Shown here: positions 44,820 to 57,816 of the stretch, in pieces
How positions within the stretch are numbered: the first letter of the stretch is position 1
Layout of the letters: every line of letters begins with the position of its first letter
Assembly: GCA_029204225.1 (NCBI GenBank)
Contig: CM055092.1
Span: 15,770,715 to 15,834,714 of the forward strand
Direction: 5' to 3'
Length of the DNA stretch: 64,000 nucleotides
DNA from: Diphasiastrum complanatum
Taxonomy: Eukaryota; Streptophyta; Lycopodiopsida; Lycopodiales; Lycopodiaceae
The notes under the pieces: model-generated
What the model was told of the DNA's origin: nothing
The model's input: the letters and a program-made list of their open reading frames with translations, nothing else
Database searches by the model: none
Made by a program: the position numbers and the translations under genes

Positions 44820-47335
44820 AGCGAGAAGGCCACACAGTCGATACGTGTTGGCTGAATCCAGAGGTCGAATGTATCCATTGCCACAAGAAAGGTCATGCAG
44901 TTATGGACTGATACCGAAATCCGAGGACCAAGCAGCCTCAAGGCAAATGGAAAAACCACAACAGTTTGTCTTACGTGGAAGAACTCGAAAGCTCCAAAAT
45001 GGGCAAAGAAGAGACGAACCATGGCAATGCGACAACCTATCTATGTGTAGATATGTGTGCAACCTCAACATCTGACATACAAGAGGTCATCCTCGATTCA
45101 GGAACAACCTCTCACTTCATGATATCCAGACGCATCATGGCTGACTTTTGCAGCATAGATCCATCCAGATACATAGTTCTTGGAGATGGATCAAGACAGC
45201 AAGTGAATGGCATTGGTTTGCTATGGCTCAACATGACACGTACGAATGCATGTGACCTTTTCCAATGAAACGTGCGAAGTTGTTGATGCCAGCACCAGTA
45301 CACAAGGAAGACGAAAAGGCATCTTGTATCATCTGAAGATGTGCCTACCAACAGATCAAGCACACCAAGCCCATGAATCTACAAATGTTCTATGGCACAT
45401 GAGACTATGCCACTTGAACCCAATGGCCTTGTATCAGGCAAGCTAGCATGGAACGATCACATGAGTAAACATTAGAAGTGCAACCAACTCGACGTTCTGT
45501 GATGCATGCATGAAGGGAAAGATGTCCTGTACTCCCTTCACTAGGGACTCCTTCAGAAAAACAAAGATTATGGAGTTAGTACATTCGAACAGCTGCGGAC
45601 CCTTCGACGTGATCTCTGTAGGAAGCTCGAGAACTATATCACCTTCGTCGACGACTATAGCAAGTTTGCGACAATCTACTTCATACATAACAAGTCAGAA
45701 GCACTCGACAAGTTCATAGAATACATGAACTGGGTAGAAAACTGGACAGGAAGCAAAGTCAAATAGATCAGAACTGATCGTGGCGAACAGTACATCTCGA
45801 ATCGCTTTGTCGACTTCTATAGCAATCGTGGAGTCCTTCATAAAAGGACTGCTTCCTACACACCGCAACACAACAATGTTTTTGAAAGGAAAATAGGACC
45901 CTCATGGAAGTCGCAAGGTGTATGATGGCCTATTTGAAAGCACCAAGAATGCTATGGGCTAAAGCAATAGCTACAACCACCTACATCTAGAACATGATCG
46001 AATATGGTGTTCCTCACACCACACCACACGAACTATGCTAGGGTAGAAAGCCCAATCTGACGCATGTTTGGATCTTCGACTGTGTTGCTTATGCACACGT
46101 TCCAGATAAGCTTCAAAAGAAGCTCGATGAGAAAGTCGAACAAGGATACCTCGTCGGGTATGACAATCCTTCGTCATACTACATGATCTACATGCCAGAG
46201 ACCAACCAAGTGAAGACCATCAGAGACGTCAAGTTAGAACAATGGCCAATGATGATTCTGTCAGCTACGAAGTCTTAGAAAAATAGTACTATGACCTACC
46301 GACCATGACAGAGGGAGCAGACTCCAAACACTCAAACGAAGACGTTCGGATCCCATATCAGCTGAGCAACGAATCAAACGAAGAAAGGACCGCAAGCCTA
46401 CCTACGGCTAGAACGCCAGTGAACCACAATGGTTCCACACCTAGCCGAAGAGACAAAGGCAAAGACATTGTAGTACTTGAAGAATCTCCTAGGAGATCAA
46501 CAAGAGAACGAAAAGCGCCAGCAGATTCGTGCTAGGCAGCTCGGCTTCAAAATCTGAAGAGTCTATGGATTCAGGGGAGAACCGCAAAACCTACAAGGAA
46601 GCCATCGACAGTCCAGACAAGGACAAATGGGTGCAAGCCATGAACAAGAAAATCGAATCCATGAAGAAGAACGAGGTGTGGATGGTGCAACTAGTACCAT
46701 CATACAAGTGAAAAACCGTGCGATGCAAATGGGTATACAAATTGAAGTACGGACTGAATGGAAATGTGTCTAGATACAAGGCTAGGATTTGTAGCGAAGG
46801 GTTTCTCTCAGAAGTACGCTATCAATTACATTGAGACCTTCTCTCCAGTAGTCAAGCATGCATCCCTACATTTACTATTTGCATCTGTAGCCACTTATGA
46901 CCTCGGGATCCACATAGTAGATGAGAAAACCACATTTTTACATGGCGAATTAGATTAAAAACTCTACATGGACCAACCTCCCGATTTCACGTCACTTGCC
47001 ACCTACTCCTGCCGAATGCACAAGAGCATCTACGATTTGAAGCAATCTGCACAATAGTGGTACAAGACGAAGGATCATGCTCTACGATCCTTGGGTTTCC
47101 AACCACTAATGGCTGATTACAATGTATATGTAAAGGTCATAGACATAGAGATCATTATCATTGTGGATGACACATTGATTTTATGTAGAAGCGAAGAGCC
47201 GATTGAGCAAGTGAAGAGCGACAACTCGAAACATTTCGAGATAACAAACCTAGGACAAGCCAGATGCTACCTGTGTTTGCAAATCTACCACGACTATGAC
47301 GAAGGAAAGCTATATCTTCATTAGTCTAGGTACAT
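44820..47335 (+). pseudogene. Ty1/copia polyprotein, heavily decayed
   Basis: In order: a knuckle CIHCHKKGHAVMD followed by a stop in place of the last Cys; protease VILDSGTTSHFM (45092 on); an LWHMRLCH-type pre-integrase stretch (about 45390); integrase core RTDRGEQYISNRFVDFYSNR and ASYTPQHNNVFERK (about 45770-45890); RT with FVAKGFSQKYAINYIETFSP and IIIVDDTLIL (the YVDD box, changed to IVDD). The pieces are in different frames with many stops. Sequence ends before RNase H. No LTRs were found around it. Confidence 0.88.
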
Positions 47336-47339
47336 ACTA

Positions 47340-49300
47340 CCTTGTCTTTAGATGATCATAACTTTTTATGTAGATGAGCTCTTGTCTTGATTCAAAGTGC
47401 ATTGAAGGTCAGAATTGAGAATTGAGTTCAAAATTGGCTTGAAAGTCAAATTTCTAAGACTCCATAAATCTACAACATACAAACCCCTATCGTAATTGCA
47501 CTTGTATTTCGGCTGCTTTTCTACATGCAAACTCCATTGCTTTTCTACATCAAAAGAAAAAAGAAAAAGCTCATCTATTGCAAAGCTATGCCATTTTCCT
47601 ATGACATTGCAGCACCACTACTTTCCTACATGCCTTTCTACGAACAACTACGACACATGAATTTCCTATTTTACACATGAAATTGTAATCATTGATTAGA
47701 ACATTGTCAATGCTGTAGAACATGCCACATAGCTATGCTCTCTGAGCAGATAGCACAAATTCAAGTATTTCAAATTTTGGAGATTTTTTGAAACATCAGA
47801 GTTGGAAATTTTGCTTATAATTGACTTGAAAGTCAAATTTCTAAGACAGTTCCATAGATCTAGAGCATAGCTACTTTGTTTTCTTTAGGCCCCTATCCTA
47901 ATTGCACTTGAATTTGTTTTGACCATAACTCTTACGGAACGAGAAAGGGAACAATAATCATATTATTGTTGAACAAGAAGGTATCGTCAACCTTCTAATA
48001 AAGCATTTATTGGATGTAAGTGGATTTGAGGACCATGCAAAGATCTACAACAACCTTTGTGCATGTGAGTTTGCAGAAGATCCAACTATGCTTGATGAAC
48101 TCGAGATCATGTTTCAAAAAATTTCCAAAATCTTAAAATCAATGTGTAAAAGAAAAAACATAGTAAACTCAAATCTCAATTCTCATGTTTCGAAAAAACT
48201 CTGAAATTTTAAAATCGATGTGTAAAAGAAAAAACATAATTACTATTTTTTAAAAACAAATTGATAATTTTAATTTATAGATTTTTTTATTTACAAAAAT
48301 ACAATTATAAATTATTTTCAAAAGATATTGGTTTTTCATATTTGTAAGAATATGAAAAAAAAAATGTACCAAATCATGAGAAATTTTAATTGAACATAAA
48401 ATTATATGCTATTTTCATGATTTAAATTTGAAAAATATAGAATAAAAGCTATTGTTTGAAAAAACAATGTGCGAGCTTTGTAGACTATTTCAAATATTCC
48501 ATGGCAATTTGCAGTTTGCAATTTCGAATTTCATTTTTCATATTGCATTAGCGTTTGGGAGAAAGACAAATCTCCTAGTTTTAAATTTGAGAGGAAAATC
48601 GCCACCTCTCCTTTTGCCATCTTACACTTGATAAAAAAGATGGCTTTCTAACAACTGACTTTTTCTAGCAAATGCTAACATTCTGAGAATATTTCAAATA
48701 TTCTATAAAGCTCTCTCAATGTTTTTTCAAATAAAAATAATGAATGATATGTCTTGCAATCTGGAATAAAACAAATGGAGAATAAAATCACCAAATAAAA
48801 TTTATTTCCTGACGAATAGCAATAATGATGTTATTAAATTCTTAGTACAATTGAAATTTGTTTTACAATGCCCTCTACTTTTGGATAGGATAAATTAGTC
48901 GAACCAAATGAACATGTGTACGAAGTCTAAATTCATAATGCTAAAAACAATAACTAGCAAGGATCGATTTTGAATTGTAAACCTATATCAAGAAAATTTC
49001 TTTCAGCACAGACTCCAAAAAAACCTGGTAATTTGAGGGGTAGAAAAAATGCCATCTACTATAATTCTACTTAGGGTTCTTTTAGAATCAAATTTTTTAC
49101 AACGTTTTCAAGACTTCGATTCTAAAATAAATTGATGTCTTAATGAAACTTGTTGATGAGAAGTGTAATCATAGTTTCTGAATTGAAAAGTTCAAACGAA
49201 GCTATTTTGGCATGGCGTGTTAATGTTAGAATTGAAATATGTTTTTTGAAAAATATGTATGATCAGTGATCAGTTTTCATTTATTATATCTATTTGCAAA
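47340..49300. repeat. AT-rich non-coding region with two internal duplications
   Basis: The phrase TTGACTTGAAAGTCAAATTT..AAGAC occurs near 47428 and 47821, each followed by a CCATARATCTA word and CCCCTATC.TAATTGCACTTG. A second duplication at about 48130-48240 repeats ATGTGTAAAAGAAAAAACAT. The remainder is strongly AT-rich. No gene is supported. Confidence 0.6.
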
Positions 49301-49868
49301 AAAACATGTAGTTATATCAATTTTTAGTAAAAACCATTGCGGGCAATGTACACGTATAGTCTAGAATGATTAGGCAACGTATGCCTGTGTATTTGCATGA
49401 GAGCAGAATCGTTGTCTCCGAGTTAACAAATTGTAAACATGTTTTTGTTTCAGCTTTCAGAGATAAAGATAGATGTAGAGTCATTTCATGTCCATCAGAG
49501 TCTGCATTAAAAAATGCATGAGCGAGTGCATGTAAACGAATGGTGCAATCATTTGCTAAAATAGGTTCAAATGCTTGTATACGTAGCCTATACAATGGAG
49601 GTGCTCGATTCGATCATATGGGATATGCAAAGGTAGCAAGCGAACGTCAACGTCACCCCCTCCACAGCCAACGATGATGCCAAGTTTCAACGCTCCCAAA
49701 TGAAAATATCCCTGCTTTTATTAAAAATGATGGGAAAACCCAAGATCAAACAAGAAGATTAAAGTATTTAAAATAATACCGAAGAACAGCAAAAATTAAT
49801 TAAACTATCCAAATGCTAAGTAAAACTTAGAATGGTAAGCTAATTACTTAAAAAATGTCCGATGTAAA

Positions 49869-50370
49869 TTAGTACTGAAAACCAACTGCCTGATGTAAAT
49901 CACTAACTAAAATAGAACCAGTAATAGGTAATGCAGGAAGCTTTGAAGCAGCCACTCCTGCAAACAGAGCTTGTCGAAGAATTGAAACCGCTTGTGAACG
50001 TTGTAATGCTATAGAAATACGCTGACGGTAGAAAGAAACAATGATGGAAGGTAAGGTAATGCTTTGTCCCTGGCGTTTCACCATAAGCTCTGCATATAAA
50101 CACAAAAAATCATTAAATTTTTTGTGAAGACAACCGTATGTTTCCAAGGCAAAGGGGATGAAATCTTCACCGGGTGCACTATCATTATAATCTCTTTTCT
50201 TTTCTTGAGCTGCGTGAGATGCAACGGCCCCTTGCATGGTGGAAGAATGACGAAGGAGGTCCTGACGAGAGGGATCAGCAATTACAACATCTCCTAGAGT
50301 ACGAATTCCATCACGGGAAAGAACAAGGTCAACTCGTCGTTGAGTAGATTGCGAAGAAAGCCCTGGTAAA
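49869..50370 (-). pseudogene. Retroelement polyprotein C-terminal fragment
   Basis: A minus-strand frame reads TQRRVDLVLSRDGIRTLGDV and VIADPSRQDLLRHSS, then APGEDFIPFALETYGCLH, and ends VSDLHQAVGFQY. I recall this conserved block from the C-terminal end of plant reverse-transcriptase-like proteins, where an RxVD...DVVI..P pattern suggests a nuclease-like fold. The identification is from memory of the family and not certain. No RT core was seen on the right side, where the frame dies near 50370. Confidence 0.5.
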
Positions 50371-50379
50371 ATGCCTTCA

Positions 50380-51130
50380 ATCTATACCGTGGATCTCTAT
50401 GGGCTTAGATTCTATGACTTACAGTAGTTTTGCATGCCAAACAAGGTTCTTCCAAGCACAAGACACTTGGAGACGTTATGGGCTCCTTGTCGCGTGCGAT
50501 GCAGCCCATGCCCTCTTCTTCTCTCTCTTTTCAAGCAAGCTTGGCTATGGGGCTTTGTGGGTAATGGCAACCTAGATGAATTGCGATCCAGCTCTTCAGT
50601 TTTGCTGTGAATGACCACGACCACTAGGCATCTGCCTACTTGTACCAGGGCACCCAGCTGTAAGCTTTTACAACTTCAAAAGGCCTTTCTCCAATGAAAG
50701 ATCCACAATTTTGTAGAGTAAAACCCTGGCTATCAGAATAGCAAGCTTCCATAGCCATTTCTCAGTTTTTTTGAGGGCAAAAGAACATTCTCATGAGGTC
50801 GCCTTGGTGTAAGAAAGCATCTGCTTCAATCCGTTTGCAAATCAGCGAAGTATAGAGCATGCACGAATTGCAAACACCACATAGAGACCACTCCTACAAA
50901 AATTCAAATTTTTGTCAAGCTATAGCTTCGATTCTGGCAATAATTCATTGTCACAAATATAGTACAAGGCTTTTTCCTAGCATTTGAACAATTCACCGAT
51001 TTCTTAAATGTCGTTTTTGACACACCATGGCTTCGAGTCGAAGTTTTCTTTCTCCAAAGCTTTGCTCAAATCTACACAAATTCACATTAGATTCTAACTT
51101 CAATCCTTGTTCAGTGATTGCAATCTCCTT
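50380..51130. other. No gene seen
   Basis: Non-coding or decayed sequence between a retroelement fragment and a primer binding site. Nothing further could be assigned. Confidence 0.4.
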
Positions 51131-51400
51131 GCTCTGATACCAAGTTGACAATAACCTAATTGATAGACACAATCACCACAACACTTCCACAAGCACTTCA
51201 AGACAAGAATTTAGAGGATTGCTCTCACACACCAAAATTGTATATTCACACTATATTAAGTCAAGTACAATAAAGGCTAACTAAATAGCAACTTAAGGGC
51301 TCAAAAAAGATCGTCCATTGTCTAAAAACTAGGAGAAAAAGTAGCCATCAAATATGACAAGTAATCATCACAGTAATACACGTCAATTATTGCCTTTTCA
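51131..51400 (-). mobile_element. Primer binding site plus partial LTR, minus strand
   Basis: GCTCTGATACCA at 51131-51142 is the complement of a tRNA-Met-type primer site. It is followed directly by AGTTGACAATAACC, the probable edge of a 5' LTR extending right for a few hundred bases. As in the 31715-37747 element, the LTR edge starts AGTT, not TG. The second LTR was not found. Confidence 0.5.
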
Positions 51401-51469
51401 ACTCTTCAAGGTCTTTTGTTGTTGCAATTACCAACAAGGTTCGAATAGATGCAAGTTTAACAATTGGAC

Positions 51470-52390
51470 TAAAAGTTTGTGTAATTGATACATGGTAGTT
51501 ATGAGTGGCCTTTGGCTACAAGTATTGCCTTCCATTTGAATAGAGAGCAATCGGAATTATACTTCCTTTTGAAGATCCACTTGCATTCGATGATCTTCCT
51601 TTTGGCAGGAGGTTTGACAAGAGTCTAGGTTTGGTTCTTATTTAGTGAAACATATTCACTACCCATTGTTGCTTTCCACATTAGATAATGCATCTTAAAT
51701 AGTACGAGGTTCTTCAATTGCTATTTAGATTGCCTGAGGAGTAAATATTTTTGTGGATGTGTCATTCAACCAGATATTCGAACAGTTAGTTGTTCTTCAT
51801 GATTAGAGTCGAAAGTTGAAAGACAAGGTACATAATGTGAAGTGACCAGATTCAAAATAGGAATGTCTTCAACATTGACAAACATTTGAGCCAAAAATAG
51901 ATTCATGCTTCTTCATTTTGAAGTCATGAAATTGTCTTCTAGGAAGACTACATCTATGCTAACAAATGCCTTACTGGCATGCAGATCATAGATTTTGTAA
52001 GCTTTTAAGTGTAACAAATTTCTCTGATGTATAAATATCATTTGACTTTCTTTGAAGTTCTTCTTAAAGAAGAACTGATGTGACCTTTTAGATAGTTAAT
52101 TTTGCTTGGGTAGAGATCAACATGGTGAGATGGTCATAAGAAGAAGGAAGGCTCCCAAGGAGAGTCATGATAGCATCATTGTCAACATTAGGGGACCCTA
52201 CAATTGCAAATTGATCAAGAAGTGATGGAATGTGATTAACATGGTCACATATGGAAGCTAATTCTAGCATCTTGCATGAGAAGAATTTCTTCCTCAAGTA
52301 CAAATGATAGGTTGTTGGAGAAATATTTGAAGGATGATTATGGATAAGACTTAAGGGACTCACTATGAATAATATTTTACAAGTGCACAA
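51470..52390 (-). pseudogene. Copia element with gag joined to RT start, internal part deleted
   Basis: At 52390-52088 the frame ends in SKMLELASICDHVNH-like text, then LLDQFAIVGSPNVDNDAIMT and LLGSLPSSYDHLTML, a UBN2 gag. Almost directly next, from about 52070, come post-integrase and RT-start pieces: LKAYKIYDLHASKAFVSIDV with VFLEDNF, then LVKPPAKRKIIECKWIFKRK and AILVAKGHS. The knuckle, protease and integrase core between them are missing. Stops interrupt the RT. It is a deleted relic. Confidence 0.65.
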
Positions 52391-52399
52391 GGATAAACT

Positions 52400-53610
52400 A
52401 TGAGTTACATAATCTTTCTTTAATGACTCATTCCTAACAAGGAAATCACATCCATAATGGAATGCTCAACCAACTCCTTAAACTAAGGAAAAAAAACTCT
52501 TTTCCAGAAACACCAATACCAAAAAAATTAGGGTTATAAGTTTCTTATTTGCTCTCAATCCAACCATTAGTTGGGATTTCAAAGGTTGAACCAAAGATTG
52601 TTTTGGTTGCTCCAAGTTATAGCGGGCAAAGATTTAGGATCTCAAGTTGTGAATAATTTGAATCTATAGGATATAATTACAAAAATCATGAGACCTCATT
52701 GATTCATGAAAAGCAAGAAGCACGACAATTTTGTATCACATTGACGGTGGTTGTCAAGGAAAAAACTTTTGATAGGCAAACAAAGCAAGATCAATCTACG
52801 CATGACTATCAACAAAGTTGCACTTGAACATTATTGACAAAGTTTTGGTTAGGCTCTTGTGCTACAAATTGTAGATCAAATAAAGTCATTGACATTATAG
52901 ATCGAACTGAGTCATGTATGATAGATAGAACAGAGTGACTTCTATATAAATTGAGTGACAACAAATGATCGATTTTTGTTCAAGTTCGGCATAAACATAA
53001 ACACGATGATATGACCAAAGTCATAACTCTTTCGAAACTTACTACAATGTATCAAAATTTGAAGTCCAAGCCTGATTTTAAGTAGCTAGATTGTTGAAGC
53101 TCTAGCATATGGTAAAAAAATTCTATTGAAGCTCTATTTTCTTCTCAATCAACAACTTTTTTCTTATTATCATTACCATACTCAAGAATATTGACATTCC
53201 TAAACATGCACGCAAGAAATAAATGCAACTTAAAAGAAAAAGTAAAGAGTTGAGAACTTATACCAATCAACAACTAATAGCTTTGAGATAAAACAACATG
53301 CGTTGTTGTTCAAGACTCATAATCTTGAGTTGTTACTTGGCGAATTGTCCGCCTATTGCTCACTTGAATGCAAAAGTTCCATTGGTTGCTTACAAGAAGA
53401 TTTGCCTCTTCTTACACTGCCTTTTGCACTTCAAAATGAGCATCAACCTCAAAATTGAGATATGCCTTTCCCAATCCATGATGATCATCAAGCTTAGCCT
53501 CACATCTCCTCCACAACCAAAGAAGGCATGCAATGAAGACACAAAGGGCGGGCACAAGGTTGCACAGTTTATGCACAAAAGAAGGAACAACATCAAATTT
53601 TAAGATAGCA
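52400..53610. other. Non-coding, no gene seen
   Basis: AT-rich sequence with no convincing frame. A 101-codon + strand frame at 53298 has no recognisable pattern and is not called. Confidence 0.4.
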
Positions 53611-53615
53611 AAGGG

Positions 53616-53618
<3 letters not shown>

Positions 53619-53679
<61 letters not shown>
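53619..53679. repeat. (GA)n microsatellite, 61 bp
   Basis: A perfect GA run about 400 bp upstream of the presumed SR45a-like promoter. Confidence 0.97.
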
Positions 53680-53682
<3 letters not shown>

Positions 53683-54050
53683 ATGTTAGGACTTTAAGCT
53701 AGCCACTATTGGATAGTTTCATAAGCACTCTGATTTGCCTAATTGCATTGCTATACCATTGAAAAGTTTCCAAGCGATAGCTACAACTCGTGGCTAACAT
53801 CAAAGTTGACGGGCGCCAAAGACATCATGATTTTAAGCGCCAACATCCATCCACCCTTGTATCTTATTGGCATGCGATGATTCAGAGCCCGCCACAATAG
53901 GATCTCGACATAGATGTTTAGCTTCGACATGTTTGGAAGATTAATCAATGAAAAGAGGCCAAGTGGCAAAAATATGGTGCCATCAAGAGCCAGCCACCCT
54001 TGGATTCTGGGATGATCAACCGTTGGAAAGAGTCCAAGTGGCATGTCTAC

Positions 54051-54058
54051 CACGTGGC
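54051..54058 (+). promoter_or_regulatory. G-box / ABRE-like element upstream of the SR45a-like gene
   Basis: CACGTGGC combines a palindromic G-box and the ACGTGGC core of abscisic-acid response elements, bound by bZIP and bHLH factors. It lies shortly before a pyrimidine-rich, leader-like stretch (54120-54180). Related angiosperm genes are stress- and light-responsive, which fits, but use here is inferred. Confidence 0.45.
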
Positions 54059-54109
54059 AAAGATCCAAATGGGCGGGCCTAAAATATTTAGCGCTATTAA
54101 GGTTCATAG

Positions 54110-56434
54110 ATTAGATAGATCGAGTTCCTTCCTTTCTGCTTTTCTTCTTCTTCACGAGCACTCTTCTTCTAACCCTAATATTCTTCCATCTCTTTGTAGC
54201 AACGGCAGTCAGTCGCTCGAGCAGGAGCAATTCAAGAGGAGCAGGAGTAATCTAGGAGGAGCAGGAGCAGAAGCGAGCGCTTAATATTGGTTCGCGGCTG
54301 ACCTGATCTGAGCCAGGTTTCTGTCAATCATTCTTTCATTCATGCATTCTGTGGTTTTTTGCCATGCCATGTCTGAGAATATATCATGTATTTTGGAGCT
54401 TCTTCATTTGATTCATTCATCCATGTGGTTCTAGCCATCGCATGTCCAAGAATATATCATGTATTTTGGAGCTTCTTCAATGTTTTCAATCATGCATGTG
54501 GTTCTTGCCATGTCATTTTCGAGAATATATCATGTATTTTCGAGCTTCTTCACTTTTTTCATTCATGAATGTGGGTCTTGCATGTCATATATATGAGGGT
54601 TTTCCAGATCAGGAGGGAAGGCTGAATGGGACTGGGCCTTTTCCTATGTAATTCCAGTGCGTGGTTTTTTACTTTTTCTTTTTGTAGTTACCTTTGTTAT
54701 CGGGAAGTTTGTGGAAAATTGGACCTTTGGTCAGAAATTTCTTGTCGAAAAATGACTGGATGCCATATGGCACATGGACCTTCTGCCCAAGGGCATCAGG
54801 ACCCCTGTGCAATGCCATAATGTCAGTTATATTCGTTGTATGTGATTGGCTTAGAGTTTTGTTGTGAGTTTTGTGTCATCTACTTTTGCATTCAAGTGAC
54901 ACTCATTGTTTGTCATGTTGGAGATTAATGAGCATTATTTATGTTGCAGGCCTTGGTTGTTTTCTTCATGTTGATACTTTTTTTTGGCATTCTTGTCCAT
55001 ATGTAAAAGATGTTGTTTCACATATATTTGATATTTGTTCATACTTCTAGTTTCCTCAATCATCTACATAGTTGATAAAATCTTCTTTAGTATATGTTTC
55101 TATTTATGTAGACATTTAGGGGTTATTCTTTTTAAGGATGGAGCATTATAGGACATTCATGGATAGTAGTCTATAGGCCCTTGTCATTGTGTTTTTCATT
55201 ATTTTTGGTAGACCATATGCTTTGGCCTGATGAGCCCCTCTAGCATTAAGATAATGTCAATATAATGCTTGGCATTTGGATAAGCTTTCTTGGACATTCC
55301 AATTATCGGTAAGCAGGTATGATGCTTCATTAATTAGATGAATGATCAGGTTTGTCTTAGTCCGAAGTCGCTAGATTTCCTATTAACATTATTATATGCT
55401 ATTTATTTGACAATTGTAGTTGTCTTAGTACATTTCTAGTTCTTTCTAGTATTATGCATTTCCTTGTAATTCTTATGTTCGTCGTGTAGCTTTCTATTAG
55501 AGCATGAATATGGAGGGGAAAAAGTGGGAGCTATTTGAAGTGTTAAAGTGGGTACCCATATTGCACCAACAAGCACAAAATTGGGAGATGCTTAAACTTG
55601 TTTGTGTATGCTAAACATTCAACATCATGCTTCTCAAAATCCTACAACATCAGCTCATTTGCACAAGTGGCATTAGTGAAAAAAAATTTAGATTCACCTC
55701 TCTAAGGAAGCTACCAGACTCGCCTAATAGAACTCCAATTGATGGCTTTTAAGAACTAAGAGCTTGTTTGAAATAAAGATTTCCTATCAAAATTGGAAAC
55801 CTCAAGGAGCATTGCCAACTCAAAATATTATATTTAGCTCCTATGACTGCTTTTAAATTTCAAAACTAGCAATTACTTCTAGTTTTTTTTTTCCCTATAG
55901 ATTTGCAAATGTACCTTACATGTTCACAATAGTATATATCATACTTTTTCAAATGAAGCTATGCTATGTTTGTGGAGGCAAAACATTGGTGAAAAGTAGG
56001 CAATTCGTTCTATGTTTTGGAGTATTTTGTCAAAGATTTAAGTCAATATTACTTTTCCCTATAGTAACCTGATTGTACAACATTTTATAGTTTAGGTACA
56101 TGAATGATTGAGAGCTTAGCCTTAGATAGATGAATGATTGAGAACTTAAATCTACAAGAACTATTCTCAATAGTGTTAGCGAACTATCAACATTGTCATA
56201 TTGTTATTCATTTGCTCAATAGATCTGAACTTTTTTTAGTAAATTTGTACTTTCCATATAAGTGCATTTTCTTTTACTAATTTTTGTTTAGCTTGTAGGT
56301 GAACTTATATTGTACCTTGGTCTGTTTATTTCTTCATCTTTTATAAAGTCAACTAGATAAGATCTGTGAATGCTTTTATTCGATGATTACTGTGTAAGAA
56401 TTATGCTTACAAGCTTATTCTTTTGTTGTTGTAG
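54110..56434 (+). other. Probable 5' leader and first intron of the SR45a-like gene
   Basis: A purine-rich GAGCAGGAG-repeated stretch at 54215-54275 ends near GAGCCAG|GTTTCTG, a possible donor. Three diverged ~80-bp units carrying GAATATATCATGTATTTT follow at about 54378, 54450 and 54522. From 54660 to 56430 no gene is seen. Exon limits in this leader are uncertain. Confidence 0.35.
54370..54590 (+). repeat. Three ~72-bp tandem units in the leader region
   Basis: GAATATATCATGTATTTT begins near 54378, 54450 and 54523, each followed by GAGCTTCTTCA and a CATTCAT/ATCATGCATGTGG..CTTGCCAT word. The period is about 72 bp with several differences between units. It lies in the presumed first intron of the SR45a-like gene. 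Confidence 0.8.
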
Positions 56435-56476
56435 GTTCAAGGAACTATTGACTGTTGCCTATTGGGGTGTGTCATG
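56435..56476 (+). other. Candidate exon ending in the start ATG, SR45a-like gene
   Basis: A pyrimidine-rich acceptor (CTTTTGTTGTTGTAG) precedes 42 bases that end GTGTCATG before GTATGA. If spliced to the 14-base exon at 57803, the result reads ATG GCC GAA AGA, a sensible start M-A-E-R. This is an inference from splice signals and phase only, without transcript support. Confidence 0.3.
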
Positions 56477-57703
56477 GTATGATCTCACCATTCCTATTGA
56501 ATTTGTATCTTATGTGTCCGTCTCCTTGAATTGTCCTTTTCTTAATGTCTAATCTCTTGAATATCTATTTCAAATTATGCATATAGTTTCACACTTGGGT
56601 GTTCATCTTTCTTGGTATTGCCTTGAGTTTGAGTAAAAGCTATTGAGACCAAAGTGCATGAAGGAAGAGGCATTTATGTACATTTCAGCAGAATTTCTTG
56701 AAAGTCCAACTGCATTCACTTAAATCAAGTCTTTCAAGGGTTTGTCCATGGTGTTAGAGCAATCAATGTTAGAAAAATGGTTTCCCTGACATAAAAAATT
56801 TACGTTAGTCCAATAGGATGTTTGTTTCTATGTGTGCATGTTGTGCACAATCTGTGTAAATATATCTGTAGACAATAGTGTAATGCTTATCCTATCTTAT
56901 CATCCATAAAGTACATGTTATATGTAAGAAACAAAGCAAATTTCAAGTTAAAGCTAGAGATTTACAACTGTTAGAAGTGTGCTCTTTTCGCCATCTCACA
57001 GTGTCAACAACTTGCTTGAAATTTGCAAGTGCAATGAATAAGAGTTGTTACAATGGGAAATCATTCTAAGTTTCCATGAAGCATTGTGTAGCATGTATCC
57101 TTCTGGGGCATGCGCTAGATTAGTCAATCTTGCAAGTACATTTCAAGTTACATATGATATTCATGAAGGTGCATGATGGGATGCTTATCTTTTTGCTAGA
57201 ATGTGTTTGCTTAGGAACTTGTAGAAAGGCATGCACTCTTGTACAATCTGGTGGTCCATTGGGAAATTAGGCACCTTATAGGATGAGGTGGGCATCTATG
57301 AAAAAGTAAGGTAACGGGAGCTAATACAAGTAACTCCACAAGAGCATGGATGATTTTTAAGGCCTTGGTCTACAAACGCCCAAACTTTGTTGGATATTTT
57401 GCCAAGTCGAATGACAACCTTCGTCACCTTATTTGCTTATGAAGAATTTATTTTAGTTATTGCAGTTATAGGAGTGAAATTATAGCCGGCAACCTTGAAT
57501 TTAAACACCACGTCTTTACAGGCTTGCCACAATACACAATCTACCCACTAGTGAACCCTTGTTTTGCGCCTATACTTGTGGGATTAGGGTTGGTGAGTAG
57601 TGATCTCTAAGGCTAGACATAAGTATGAGAGAGTAGAGTGCCGCACCATTTATGTAACTGCACTTATTATAGATTTATGACTGGAATGTTGCTGAGTTTG
57701 GCA

Positions 57704-57773
<70 letters not shown>
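57704..57773. repeat. Compound (GT)n(GA)n microsatellite in the intron
   Basis: A GT run of 17 bases continues into a 53-base GA run. It ends 30 bases before the proposed microexon. Confidence 0.97.
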
Positions 57774-57776
<3 letters not shown>

Positions 57777-57802
57777 TATTAATTATTTCTGTTTATGTGC
57801 AG

Positions 57803-57816
57803 GCCGAAAGAAGGAG
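57803..57816 (+). CDS. Candidate 14-nt microexon, SR45a/Tra2-like gene
   Basis: GCCGAAAGAAGGAG is preceded by GTTTATGTGCAG and followed by GTATGG. Joined to the next exon it reads AERRRYSVSPSPP, which keeps the frame and the Arg-rich start typical of SR45a/Tra2 proteins. With the upstream ATG the start would be MAERRRYSVSP. It is too short for similarity searches and rests on phase and composition. Sequencing of transcripts would settle it. Confidence 0.4.

Noticed and set aside
44820-47335. A functional copia element
   Set aside because: Many stops and frame changes, a lost knuckle Cys, a changed YVDD box and no LTR pair.
54000-54284. 94-codon + strand frame in the SR45a-like 5' region
   Set aside because: It crosses the promoter G-box and a GAGCAGGAG-repeated leader; no similarity, and the phase does not lead to the RS exon.
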